A stretch of DNA of 64,000 nt, from NCBI RefSeq assembly GCF_008831085.1, contig NZ_WBJY01000002.1, positions 434,001 to 498,000 on the forward strand, given 5' to 3'. Of the stretch, positions 1 through 8,290 are shown one piece after another. The stretch's first letter is position 1. Each line of letters begins with the position of its first letter. The stretch is from Pseudoclavibacter endophyticus. Lineage in GTDB: Bacteria; Actinomycetota; Actinomycetes; Actinomycetales; Microbacteriaceae. The notes beneath the pieces were generated by a model. It worked only from the letters and a program-made list of their open reading frames with translations, ran no database searches and was not told the origin of the DNA. Position numbers and translations under genes: made by a program.

Positions 1-528
1 CGCCTGCTGCAGGTCGCGCGGGAGCTCTACGGTGACCGCGCCGCGCTCACGGCCGGCACCGCCCAGGGCGCGCAGCGATCGGGCGACGTCGCCGGTGCGC
101 CGGTGGTCGTGCGCGACGCGTCGCCGTCAAACGCGGGGCGCGACGGCACCGCGATTTCGAGCAGAACGTTCACGAACGGGTCCGTGCGCAAACGGCGCGC
201 CCGCGGAGGGGGCGCCCGCGCCAGCCTCGCGCCCGTGCAGCACGTCCCCGATCGTCGTCCCGCACTGGATGCCCGCCTTCGCGAACCGGCGGCCGTCGCG
301 ACGAGTCCGGCGGCGGCGGAACAACTCGCGCGCCGCCTCAGCGAGCGCGAGCGCGAAGTCGTCCGGCTCGTGCTCGCGGGCAAGACCTACGCCGAGATCG
401 GTTCGGCGCTGTTCATCTCGCCACGCACCGCCGAACACCACATCGCGCGCGTCCGGCGACGGATCGGTGCATCCTCGCGGTCCGAGATGCTCGACGTGCT
501 GCATTCGGCGTTCGGCGGTCGTCAGTGA
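1..528 (+). CDS. LuxR-type helix-turn-helix regulator, 5' end outside the window
   Basis: The reading frame is open from base 1, so the gene starts upstream of the window. The last ~65 residues form a GerE/LuxR DNA-binding domain, with the typical LSEREREVVRLVLAGKT start and an ISPRTAEHHIARVRRRIG recognition helix. The ~110 visible residues before it are Arg/Ala-rich and not assigned; they could belong to a sensor or Hsp70-like part that cannot be seen. It lies 187 nt upstream of the IniB-like gene in the same direction, so control of the ini-like genes is likely, though inferred only from position. Two CCCCTAA direct repeats lie just after its stop codon. Confidence 0.8.
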   Translation, partial: RLLQVARELYGDRAALTAGTAQGAQRSGDVAGAPVVVRDASPSNAGRDGTAISSRTFTNGSVRKRRARGGGARASLAPVQHVPDRRPALDARLREPAAVATSPAAAEQLARRLSEREREVVRLVLAGKTYAEIGSALFISPRTAEHHIARVRRRIGASSRSEMLDVLHSAFGGRQ

Positions 529-539
529 TGTACGCGAAC

Positions 540-568
540 CCCCTAACCCCGCTCGGTCGTGCCCCTAA
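540..568. promoter_or_regulatory. CCCCTAA direct repeats upstream of the iniB-like gene
   Basis: CCCCTAA occurs at 540-546 and again at 562-568, 22 bp apart (two helical turns, same face of the DNA). A GGGG-AAT-CCCC palindrome follows at about 588-598. The spacing suits a dimeric LuxR-type activator binding ahead of the iniB-like gene. This is inferred from the pattern and position only. Confidence 0.3.
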
Positions 569-715
569 TCGCCTTCGAGCGGTTTGGGGGGAATCCCCGA
601 TGACGACGGCGACGATCTGCACTTTTCTGAGACGTGGCAGGTAACCCGGCACTGCACCCCCAGAACTGGGCCGTCCGCCATATTCCTCACCCCCACCCCC
701 CACCATGGAGGACTC

Positions 716-1855
716 ATGTCCACTGTTACGACCTCACTTCTCGAATTCCTGCTCAACCTGCTGCGCGACCCGGCCGCCGCACAGGGCTTCGCGAGCGACC
801 CCGACAAGGCGCTCGACTCGGCTGGCCTCTCGGGCCTTTCACCCGCGAACATCGACGCCGCAACTCCCGCGCTGCTCGACACCCCCGGCGTCTGCTTCAG
901 CGCCGGCGGTAATGGCACTGCCGGTGGCAACGGCGGCGGCAACGGCGGCGGCGGTAGCAACGGCGGCGGCAGCAACGGCGGCGGCGGCCACCACGGCGGC
1001 GGCCACCACGGCGGCGGCAGCGACGGCGACACGTTCATCGACAACAGCGGCGGCGACGCGCTGAGCATCGTCAGCCAGCAGGTGCTCTCGATCATCACGA
1101 ACTACACGTTCATCGACGACCGCGACACCATCAACGACCAGTCGGTCAACCAGAACATCTGGGCTGACGGCCCCGTCACGCAGATCTTCGACAACGACTC
1201 GATCATCGCGTCGGGCGACGGAGCAGTCGCGGGCGAAGAGGTCAACGTGGGCAACACCTCGAACATCGGCTCCGGCAATACCGCCAACATCGGCTCCGGC
1301 AACACCACCACGGTCGTCAGCGACTCGTTCAACGACACCGTGAACGTCGACGCCTCGGACAACTCGACCGACATCGCCATCGACGACTCGGTCAACATCG
1401 ACGACTCGGTGAACATCGACGCGTCCGACAACTCGACCAACACGGCGATCGACGCCTCGGACAACTCGGTGAACGTCGACGCATCCGACAACTCGGTGAA
1501 CACCGACATCGACGTCGACATCGACGACTCGTTCAACGACGACGACACGGTGAACGTCGACGCGTCCGACAACTCGGTGAACACCGACATCGACGTTGAC
1601 ATCGACGACTCGTTCAACGTCGATGACTCGACGAACATCGACGCGTCCGACAACTCGACCAACGTCGACGTCGACGACTCGTTCAACTCGGTCGACGTCG
1701 ACGCGTCCGACAACTCGACGAACGTCGATGTCGACGACTCGTTCAACTCGGTCGACGTCGAATTCTCGGAGTCGTTCCAGGACAACTCGACCGACGTCGA
1801 TGTCGATGACTCGTTCAACTCGGTTGAAATCGCCGAGGACATCGAACTCGTCTAG
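716..1855 (+). CDS. IniB-like protein with Gly/His-rich and Asp/Asn/Ser repeat regions
   Basis: A 379-residue protein. The ATG at 716 is chosen because GGAGGA lies at 707-712. The first ~55 residues (MSTVTTSLLEFLLNLLRDP...) match the short helical N-terminal module of mycobacterial IniB-type proteins, which also has the FASDPDKAL motif. Next comes a Gly/Asn region (about residues 63-105) containing GGGHHGGGHHGGG, a possible metal-binding stretch. From about residue 200 to 373 there are imperfect repeats built on NVDASDNS and DVDDSFNS, very acidic and with no Cys. No cleavable signal peptide is obvious. The two dynamin-like GTPases follow 208 nt downstream, as in mycobacterial iniBAC, a cell-wall-stress operon. 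The repeat part resembles low-complexity surface or adhesin polymers; its function is unknown. Confidence 0.75.
   Translation: MSTVTTSLLEFLLNLLRDPAAAQGFASDPDKALDSAGLSGLSPANIDAATPALLDTPGVCFSAGGNGTAGGNGGGNGGGGSNGGGSNGGGGHHGGGHHGGGSDGDTFIDNSGGDALSIVSQQVLSIITNYTFIDDRDTINDQSVNQNIWADGPVTQIFDNDSIIASGDGAVAGEEVNVGNTSNIGSGNTANIGSGNTTTVVSDSFNDTVNVDASDNSTDIAIDDSVNIDDSVNIDASDNSTNTAIDASDNSVNVDASDNSVNTDIDVDIDDSFNDDDTVNVDASDNSVNTDIDVDIDDSFNVDDSTNIDASDNSTNVDVDDSFNSVDVDASDNSTNVDVDDSFNSVDVEFSESFQDNSTDVDVDDSFNSVEIAEDIELV
1321..1834 (+). repeat. Degenerate coding repeats inside the iniB-like gene
   Basis: About 510 bp of imperfect tandem units of 15-60 bp, built from GACGCGTCCGACAACTCG-like and GACGTCGACGACTCGTTC-like blocks. 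They encode the DASDNS and DVDDSFNS motifs. Units of different length are interleaved, as expected from slippage and unequal exchange, so copy number probably varies between strains. Confidence 0.8.
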
Positions 1856-2063
1856 GCGAACCCTGGCGGGCTGGGCGACGGCCGAAGCGGTCGCCGCCCG
1901 CCGCGAGGGCCGGCAACGACCTCTCCGCGGACCGTGCTCGCCGAGGCGAACGTGACATCAGACGACGAGATCCGTCGAGGCCCGGGCGCTGTTCGCAGCG
2001 GCCGGGCTTCGGCGCGCCCGCATCCGCGCACGGTGCGCGGGCCAGCAGAGCCAAGGGGATGCC

Positions 2064-3920
2064 GTGGAACTCAGCGCGATCATTGAGCGGGGCATGGAGG
2101 TCGCCGCACGAAACGAGCGTCCCGACCTTCGGAGCCGGCTGGGACAGACGCTCGCGCGCCTGCGCGACCCGAACGTGCGCGTCATGGTCGTCGGCGAGTT
2201 CAAGCAGGGCAAGAGCCAGCTCGTCAACGCCATTGTCGGCGCCCCCGTGTGTCCCGTCGACGACGACGTCGCCACCACGGTGCCGACGACCATCCGCTAC
2301 GGCAAGGAACCCTCGGCGACCATGCTGGTCCCGGCGCAGCGCGGATCCGCCGATGCGGCATCCGCCAACGACCTCGTGCGGACGCCCGTGCCGCTCGAAG
2401 AGGTCGCCTCGCTCGTGAGCGAGCGCGGCAACCCCGGCAACGCGAGGGGCATCACATCGGTCGACGTCGTGCTGCCGCGCACGATCCTCGCCGGCGGGCT
2501 CGCACTCGTCGACTCGCCGGGCGTCGGCGGGCTCGACGCCGTGCACGCGCTCGCCACCCTCGCCGCGCTGCCGACGGCGCACGCCCTGCTGTTCGTGACC
2601 GACGCATCACAGGAGTTCACCGAACCCGAGATGCGATTCATCCGCCAGGCGCTGCGCGTGTGCCCCAACGTGGCCGTGGTGATGACCAAGATCGACCTGT
2701 ACCCGCACTGGCGCGAGGTCGCCGAGCTCAACAGGGGCCACCTCGACCGGGCCGGCATCGAGGCGGCCGCCCTCTTCCCGGTGTCGTCGAGGATGCGCGA
2801 AATGGCGGCGCAACACGGTGACTCGGCACTCAACGAGGACTCGGGATTCCCGGCACTCGTGCGATACCTGCGCCACGACGTCGTCGACCGAGCGACCGAC
2901 GTCGTGCGCCGGGCGACCGCCCATGACCTTCGATCGACCTCCGAGCACATCGCCCTGAGCCTCAGCGCCGAGCTGAGCGCGATCGAGCGCCCGGAGAACG
3001 CGCCGGAGCTCGTCGCGCGGCTCGAGCGCGCCCGCGAGCGATCGGAAGACCTCCGGAAGGAGGCGTCGCGATGGCAGACGACGCTCAACGATGGCGTTGC
3101 CGATCTGCTGTCCGATCTCGAGTACGACCTGCGTGACCGCCTGCGGCGCGTGCGGCGCGACGCGGAGCGCGCGATCGACGAGGGCGACCCGGGTGCTGCC
3201 TGGGAGCAGCTGGTCTCGTGGTTCGAAGAGCGGATCGCCGCGGCGGTCTCCGACACGTTCATCTGGACCGACGAACGCTCGACCTGGCTCTCCGAACAGG
3301 TGGCGGCCCACTTCGAGGCGGAGGCCGTCGCACTTCCCGCGCTCAGGGTCGACGACACCGAGGGCGTGCTCGACCCCGTCGAGCGCGTGGACGACCTCGA
3401 CCCCGGCAAGCTGTCGGTGCTCGAGAAGTCGTTCGTGACGCTGCGGGGCACCTACGGTGGCGTGCTCATGATCGGTCTCGTCACGAGCCTCGCGGGTCTG
3501 TCGCTCATCAACCCCATCTCGCTTGCCGCGGGCGTGCTGCTGGCGGGAAAGGCGTACCGCGACGACAAGCAGGTGCGGCTGCAGCGGCGCCAGGCCGAGG
3601 CCAAAGCGATCGTGCGTCGGCACATCGACGACGTGCTGTTCCAGGTGGGTAAGCAGCTGAAGGACCGGCTACGACTCGTGCACCGAGCCACTCGTGACCA
3701 CTTCATCGACGTCGCGGACGAGTACCACCGCTCCATCGCCGATTCGGTCACCGCCGCGCAGAGGGCCGCCGAGCGCGACGTGCGAGCGAGCGAGCGGCGC
3801 GCCCGCGACATCCGGGCCGAGCTCGAACGGGTCCAGTGGTTGAGCCGGGCGGCCGACAAGGTCGAGCCCGCCGCTGCCGGGCCTGCGGTCACAACGGCGG
3901 CGGCCAGGAACCCGGCATGA
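2064..3920 (+). CDS. Dynamin-like GTPase, IniA-like
   Basis: 618 residues with a full dynamin-family G domain: G1 GEFKQGKS (44-51), G2 TTVPTT (71-76), G3 DSPGVGG (150-156) and G4 TKID (208-211). A long helical region follows, and a hydrophobic segment near residues 460-490 (VLMIGLVTSLAGL...) probably inserts into the membrane, as in mycobacterial IniA. Family knowledge: bacterial dynamins reshape or repair membranes, and mycobacterial IniA fuses or cuts membranes under envelope stress. The GTG start at 2064 is preceded by AAGGGGA (2053-2059). The stop overlaps the next start (ATGA at 3917), so the two GTPases are translationally coupled and probably act as a hetero-pair. Confidence 0.85.
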   Translation: MELSAIIERGMEVAARNERPDLRSRLGQTLARLRDPNVRVMVVGEFKQGKSQLVNAIVGAPVCPVDDDVATTVPTTIRYGKEPSATMLVPAQRGSADAASANDLVRTPVPLEEVASLVSERGNPGNARGITSVDVVLPRTILAGGLALVDSPGVGGLDAVHALATLAALPTAHALLFVTDASQEFTEPEMRFIRQALRVCPNVAVVMTKIDLYPHWREVAELNRGHLDRAGIEAAALFPVSSRMREMAAQHGDSALNEDSGFPALVRYLRHDVVDRATDVVRRATAHDLRSTSEHIALSLSAELSAIERPENAPELVARLERARERSEDLRKEASRWQTTLNDGVADLLSDLEYDLRDRLRRVRRDAERAIDEGDPGAAWEQLVSWFEERIAAAVSDTFIWTDERSTWLSEQVAAHFEAEAVALPALRVDDTEGVLDPVERVDDLDPGKLSVLEKSFVTLRGTYGGVLMIGLVTSLAGLSLINPISLAAGVLLAGKAYRDDKQVRLQRRQAEAKAIVRRHIDDVLFQVGKQLKDRLRLVHRATRDHFIDVADEYHRSIADSVTAAQRAAERDVRASERRARDIRAELERVQWLSRAADKVEPAAAGPAVTTAAARNPA

Positions 3921-5509
3921 ATGACGGGAACGATCACGGCGCCGGCGGCGATCGGGGCGAGCTCGTCACCGCGGCGCACCGGCTCATCGAGGACGCCCTT
4001 CGTGTCTTCGCCGACTCACCCGAGGCCTGCGCGAGCCTCCGCGCCGCCGCCGCGCGGCTCGACGAGCCGTTGCGCGTCGCCATCGCCGGCATGGTCAAGG
4101 CCGGCAAATCGACCCTGCTCAACGCCATCATCGGCGACGAGATCGCCCCGACCGACGCGGGCGAGTGCACGCGCGTCGTCACCTGGTACCGCTACGGCCG
4201 CACGCCCCGCATCACACTGCACACGACGGCCGGCACCTCGCGGGAACTGCCGGTCACGCGCATCGACGGCCGCCTCGAGGTCAGGCTCGCCGACGTCGCC
4301 GCCGCCGAGGTCGATCGACTCGAGGTCGAATGGCCGACGTCCGGCCTCAGACACCTCACGCTGATCGACACTCCAGGCATCGCATCCCTTTCGGCCGACG
4401 TCTCCGCCCGCTCGACCGACGCGCTCATACCGGACAACGGCGCCTCCGTCGCCGACGCCATGATCTACCTGCTGCGGCACCCGCGCGAGACCGACGTCGA
4501 GTTCCTCGAGGCGTTCCGGGCATCGACGGAAGGGGCATCCGGCACCGTCTGCGCCATCGCCGTGCTGTCGCGCGCCGACGAGATCGGGGCGGGACGCATC
4601 GATGCCATGCTGTCGGCGCAGGACATCGCGGCGCGCTACCGCAGTCAGGGGGCCCTGCAGGATCTCGCACTCGATCTCATTCCCATCGCGGGCCTCCTCG
4701 CCCAGAGCGCGCGCACCCTGCGGGAATCCGAGTTCGAGGCGCTGGTCGAGCTCGCCGGCCTCGAGCGGGCCGACCGGGACCGGATGCTCCTATCGGCCGA
4801 CCGATTCGTACGACCCACCCCGGGCATCACGGTGTCGCCCGCGCGGCGCGCAGCGCTGCTCGACCGCTTCGGCGTCTTCGGCGTGCGCGTTGCGGCGTCG
4901 CTCCTGCGCGGGGCGGCCGGCACCTCGTCGACCGCCCTCGCAGCGGCGCTGCGCGGGCAGAGCGGCCTCGACTCGCTCCTCGACGCGGTCGAGAGACTCA
5001 TGCGTGCCCGCACGGACCTGCTCAAGGCCAGGGGAGCGCTCACGGTCGTCGAGCGCGTGTTGCGCGATGACGCGCGCCGAGGGGGCTCGGTGCGCCGCGA
5101 AGGGGTCGAGCGGCTGTCGGCGGCACTCGAGTGCATGCTGGCGAACGCTCACGGGCTCGATGAACTGCGACTCGTCGCTCGGCTGCGCGGGGTGGGCACC
5201 GGCCTCGGCCGGCTGCTCGAGCGCGAGGCCGAGCGACTCGTCGGCGCCTTCGGCGACACGCCGCGCGAGCGCCTCGGCCTGCCGGCGGACGCGCCGGTCA
5301 CGGAGGCGATCGCCCGGGCGCGACGGCTCGCGGGTGCGTGGCGGTCCCGCGCACGCGACCCGCGCCTGGCGTCTGAAGCCGCGCGGGCCTGCGCGGTCGT
5401 CACACGGAGCGCCGAAGCGCAGGTGGCGCTACTCGCTGCCGACGGCACTCGGAGCAGAGCGCGCCTCGCGCTTCTCTCGGAACCAGTCGCCGGCGTCGGG
5501 CAGGAGTGA
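3917..5509 (+). CDS. Dynamin-like GTPase, IniC-like
   Basis: 530 residues. The start is the ATG inside the ATGA overlap with the preceding GTPase. G1 is GMVKAGKST (58-66), G3 DTPG (151-154), and a G4-like SRAD at 218-221 replaces the canonical T/NKxD. The rest is Arg/Ala-rich helix without a clear membrane segment, shorter than the IniA-like partner. This matches the division of labour in mycobacterial iniAC, where IniC is the smaller partner. The last 81 nt overlap the 3' end of the oppositely oriented membrane-protein gene, an unusually long convergent overlap. Confidence 0.82.
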   Translation: MNDGNDHGAGGDRGELVTAAHRLIEDALRVFADSPEACASLRAAAARLDEPLRVAIAGMVKAGKSTLLNAIIGDEIAPTDAGECTRVVTWYRYGRTPRITLHTTAGTSRELPVTRIDGRLEVRLADVAAAEVDRLEVEWPTSGLRHLTLIDTPGIASLSADVSARSTDALIPDNGASVADAMIYLLRHPRETDVEFLEAFRASTEGASGTVCAIAVLSRADEIGAGRIDAMLSAQDIAARYRSQGALQDLALDLIPIAGLLAQSARTLRESEFEALVELAGLERADRDRMLLSADRFVRPTPGITVSPARRAALLDRFGVFGVRVAASLLRGAAGTSSTALAAALRGQSGLDSLLDAVERLMRARTDLLKARGALTVVERVLRDDARRGGSVRREGVERLSAALECMLANAHGLDELRLVARLRGVGTGLGRLLEREAERLVGAFGDTPRERLGLPADAPVTEAIARARRLAGAWRSRARDPRLASEAARACAVVTRSAEAQVALLAADGTRSRARLALLSEPVAGVGQE

Positions 5510-6298
5510 GACGGCCGTCCCGGCCGCCATCACGACCCACTGCAGGATGAACAGCCCGAGCAGCGGCATGCCCGCCTCGTTGACGACGACGAACGCGTCG
5601 GCCAGCAGGATGGCGCCCACGTGGGCGACGACGACGATCGGCAGGAGCGCCCACCGGGGGCCGCCGCGACCGCGAAGGATGACCGCGACGACGATCGATT
5701 CCACGATGGTCACGAGGGCGAGCAGCCCGAGCGCGGGCCAGAACGTGATCGCGGCGAGCGCGGAGACGGTGCCCGTGCTCTCGTCGGGTGCCAGGCCGGT
5801 GACGGCGGACTCGAGCGCCGCGATCCGCTCGCCGCTCGAGAACGCGGCGAACAGGATCGCCGCGGTGCCGAGCCCGAAGCTCGCGAACCACGCCAGGCGC
5901 GCGAATGAGATCACCCTCGTGCGGGGCACGTCGCGGACGACGGGTGCCGGCGTCTCGAGCGACATGGCCGGTCGTGCGGGCGGCGTCGGGCGGGTGCGGG
6001 CAGCGCCGGGGCCCTGGTGAACGACGCTCGAAGCGGCGGACATTGACATCGCCGTCGGGGGCGGGGGCGGGGGCGCGTCCTCGTCCTCGGGGGACGGAGA
6101 CGTCGGGGGAGGGGGCGCTTCCTCGTCCTCGGGGGACGGAGACGTTGGGGGAGGGGGCGCTTCCTCGTCCTCGGGGGACGAAGACGTCGGCTCGGTCGCA
6201 TCGTCAACGGCATCGTGCTGGCGCGGGGCCATCTCGGGGAGCATCGGTTCGCTTCCGCCTGTTGCGGCAGACTCGCCGGGGGTCGAGTTGCGTGTCAT
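5429..6298 (-). CDS. Hypothetical four-helix membrane protein with acidic proline-rich N-terminal repeats
   Basis: 289 residues. The N-terminal ~140 residues are disordered and contain three near-identical copies of a 14-residue unit (SPEDEEAPPPPTSP type), acidic and proline-rich, presumably cytoplasmic. Four hydrophobic segments follow at about 145-165, 180-205, 215-240 and 245-265. I recognise no family. The gene converges on the IniC-like gene and overlaps its 3' end by 81 nt. Its DNA repeats (about 6065-6190) are coding, not regulatory. Position suggests, but does not prove, a link to envelope-stress functions. Confidence 0.65.
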   Translation of the reverse strand: MTRNSTPGESAATGGSEPMLPEMAPRQHDAVDDATEPTSSSPEDEEAPPPPTSPSPEDEEAPPPPTSPSPEDEDAPPPPPPTAMSMSAASSVVHQGPGAARTRPTPPARPAMSLETPAPVVRDVPRTRVISFARLAWFASFGLGTAAILFAAFSSGERIAALESAVTGLAPDESTGTVSALAAITFWPALGLLALVTIVESIVVAVILRGRGGPRWALLPIVVVAHVGAILLADAFVVVNEAGMPLLGLFILQWVVMAAGTAVSLLPDAGDWFREKREARSAPSAVGSE

Positions 6299-6315
6299 GC
6301 TGCAAACCTAGGTGG

Positions 6316-6879
6316 TCAGGGCGACGAGGAGCCGGGCGTTTCCCCCGACGACGCGTCCCCGCCGAGCAGCCGCTCGATGGCCTGCCGGTGCAGCTCCGGG
6401 TCGGGCGCCGGCATGCCGATGATCTGGCCGAGGTAGACGCCGTCGCCCATCAGGCGCACGATCTCAGCCTTGACCGGGTCGCCGAGCTCGGCGACGAGGT
6501 GCGCGTCGTAACGGCGCATGATGCGCACGAGATGGCGCTGCACCTCGTCGTACGCGCCATCGGCGCTGCGCATGACCGCGAGGATCGAGCGGGTCATCGC
6601 CACGTCGGTGTCGGACTCCGTGTCGGCGGGCTCGAGGTACCAGCGCGCGATCGACTCGCCATTGGCGATCGCCGTGTCGAGCTGCGCCGCGACCCGCTCG
6701 CCGAGTCGCTCGACGGCGCCGACGAGCAACTGCTCCTTGCCCGGGAAGTGGTAGAGCAAGCCGCCCTTGGACACCTCCGCACGGGCCGCGACCGCCTCGA
6801 GCGTGATGCCGGGGGCGCCGTCCTCGAGCAGCAGCGCCTCGAGCGCGTCGAGGATGCGGTCTCTCGTTCCCTCGGCCAT
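6316..6879 (-). CDS. TetR family transcriptional repressor
   Basis: 187 residues. The N-terminal helix-turn-helix is clear: RDRILDALEALLLEDG, then ITLEAVAARAEVSKGGLLYHF, ending in the Y-H-F signature of TetR proteins. The C-terminal ligand-binding part is not assigned. It is divergent from an MFS exporter 74 nt away, the usual arrangement for a local repressor of an efflux pump. A TAGAAT -10 box at 6891-6886 sits 6 nt before the ATG, so the mRNA is probably leaderless. Confidence 0.88.
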   Translation of the reverse strand: MAEGTRDRILDALEALLLEDGAPGITLEAVAARAEVSKGGLLYHFPGKEQLLVGAVERLGERVAAQLDTAIANGESIARWYLEPADTESDTDVAMTRSILAVMRSADGAYDEVQRHLVRIMRRYDAHLVAELGDPVKAEIVRLMGDGVYLGQIIGMPAPDPELHRQAIERLLGGDASSGETPGSSSP

Positions 6880-6897
6880 TCACCGATTCTACCGAGG

Positions 6898-6920
6898 CGA
6901 GCGCGGCTGCCGACCGCTCG
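6898..6920. promoter_or_regulatory. Candidate TetR operator between tetR and the MFS gene
   Basis: An inverted repeat CGAGCG-N11-CGCTCG lies in the 74-bp divergent gap, next to the -10 boxes of both genes (TAGAAT on the minus strand; TACACT at 6942-6947 on the plus strand). Its position is right for autoregulation. Six-base arms in GC-rich DNA can arise by chance. Confidence 0.35.
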
Positions 6921-6953
6921 AACCGCTAGCGCGCGCGGGCGTACACTCGCTCA

Positions 6954-8258
6954 GTGACCGAATCCGCCTCGTCCGACTCGCGCGGCGAGGCATCGCTCGT
7001 TCGCGTCGTCGTCGTGGCGCTGCTGCCGACCCTGCTCTTCTCGATCGGCCAGGGCGCCATCATCCCGATCATCCCGACGGTCGCCGCATCCATGGGGGCC
7101 GGGCTCGAGTTCGCCGGGTTCATCGCGGGGTCGATCATGATCGGTCAGGCCTTCGGCAATATTCCCGCTGGCCCGGTCGTCTCACGACTCGGCGAGAAGT
7201 GGGCGATGGTGGGCGGGGCCGTCCTCGCGGTCGCAGGAACCCTCGTCTCGACCTTCGCCGTGACGACCTGGATGCTGCTTGCGGGCATCCTCATCATCGG
7301 CTTTTCGAGTGCGATCTTCGGTCTCGCCCGCCACGCCTTCCTCACGACCTACGCGCCGCTGCGATACCGCGCCCGCGTGCTGTCGACCCTCGGCGGCACG
7401 CTCCGCGCCGGACTGTTCGTCGGGCCGCTCCTGAGCGCGGGCATCATCGCCGCGACGGGGCTGGCGCAGATGTCGTTCTGGATCTTCGTGGCGTGCACCG
7501 TGCTCGTCGTCGTCGTCCTGCTCGTGACGCCCGACACCAGCGACCTCGCACGCGGGCGCGGCACTCCGACGGGCTCGATCGCGGTGGCGGACGGGGCCAT
7601 CGGCGACGACGGCGCCGTTCCGGCGAATGACGAGGCGCGCGCGGCGCACAAGCCCGCCCCGACGAACGTATGGTCGGCCCTCGTCGAGCACCGCGCCGTC
7701 CTGCTGCGGCTCGGCGTCGGTGCCGGCATCACGAACCTCCTTCGCGGCGCACGCAACGTGGTGCTGCCACTGTGGGCGCTCTCGATCGGCCTCGACGACT
7801 CGTCGACCGCGCTCATCATCGGCATCTCGGGCGCGATCGACTTCTGCCTCTTCTTCACCTCGGGCTGGATCATGGATCGCTTCGGTCGCGTCTGGTCGGC
7901 CGTTCCCTGCATGGTCGGGCTCGGCACCGGCCTCCTCGTCCTCGCATTCCTGCACGACGTGCCGGGGGCCGTGCCCTGGTTCGTCGCGATCGCGATCTGG
8001 CTCGGCGTCTGCAACGGCATCGGCTCAGGCATCGTGATGACGCTCGGCGCCGATGTCGCCCCGAGGCGCAGGCCTGCGCCGTTCCTGGGCGCATGGCACC
8101 TCATCACGGATGCGTCGAGCGCGTCGGTGCCCTTCATCGTGGCCGGCGTGACGGCGTTGTTCGCGCTGCCCGCGACCGTCGGCACGCTCGGCATGCTCGG
8201 CCTCCTCGGCGCCTTCATGATGGGCCGTTGGATCCCGCGGTACATCGCTCGGCCGTAG
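6954..8258 (+). CDS. MFS transporter, probable drug or metabolite exporter
   Basis: 434 residues and about 12 hydrophobic segments with the MFS fold. RLGEK sits in the loop between helices 2 and 3, and a second-half equivalent (IMDRFGRVW) is present. The central loop (about 195-240) is long and charged. The GTG at 6954 is chosen because the -10 box TACACT (6942-6947) ends 6 nt upstream, giving a leaderless transcript. The divergent TetR gene suggests substrate-induced efflux. The substrate cannot be read from the sequence. Confidence 0.85.
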   Translation: MTESASSDSRGEASLVRVVVVALLPTLLFSIGQGAIIPIIPTVAASMGAGLEFAGFIAGSIMIGQAFGNIPAGPVVSRLGEKWAMVGGAVLAVAGTLVSTFAVTTWMLLAGILIIGFSSAIFGLARHAFLTTYAPLRYRARVLSTLGGTLRAGLFVGPLLSAGIIAATGLAQMSFWIFVACTVLVVVVLLVTPDTSDLARGRGTPTGSIAVADGAIGDDGAVPANDEARAAHKPAPTNVWSALVEHRAVLLRLGVGAGITNLLRGARNVVLPLWALSIGLDDSSTALIIGISGAIDFCLFFTSGWIMDRFGRVWSAVPCMVGLGTGLLVLAFLHDVPGAVPWFVAIAIWLGVCNGIGSGIVMTLGADVAPRRRPAPFLGAWHLITDASSASVPFIVAGVTALFALPATVGTLGMLGLLGAFMMGRWIPRYIARP

Positions 8259-8290
8259 CGAGCTTCCGCGCGAGCGAAACCACCCCGCCG

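Noticed and set aside
1321..1834. Regularly spaced repeats resembling a CRISPR array
   Set aside because: The units vary in length, keep one reading frame, and there are no unique spacers or cas genes.
1102..1842. A long minus-strand open frame of Ser/Thr/Glu repeats opposite the iniB-like gene
   Set aside because: It is the mirror of the plus-strand repeats, has no ribosome site, and the plus frame has a good start and a recognisable N-terminal module.
6065..6190. GC-rich tandem repeats as a regulatory element
   Set aside because: They code for the acidic proline-rich repeats of the membrane protein.
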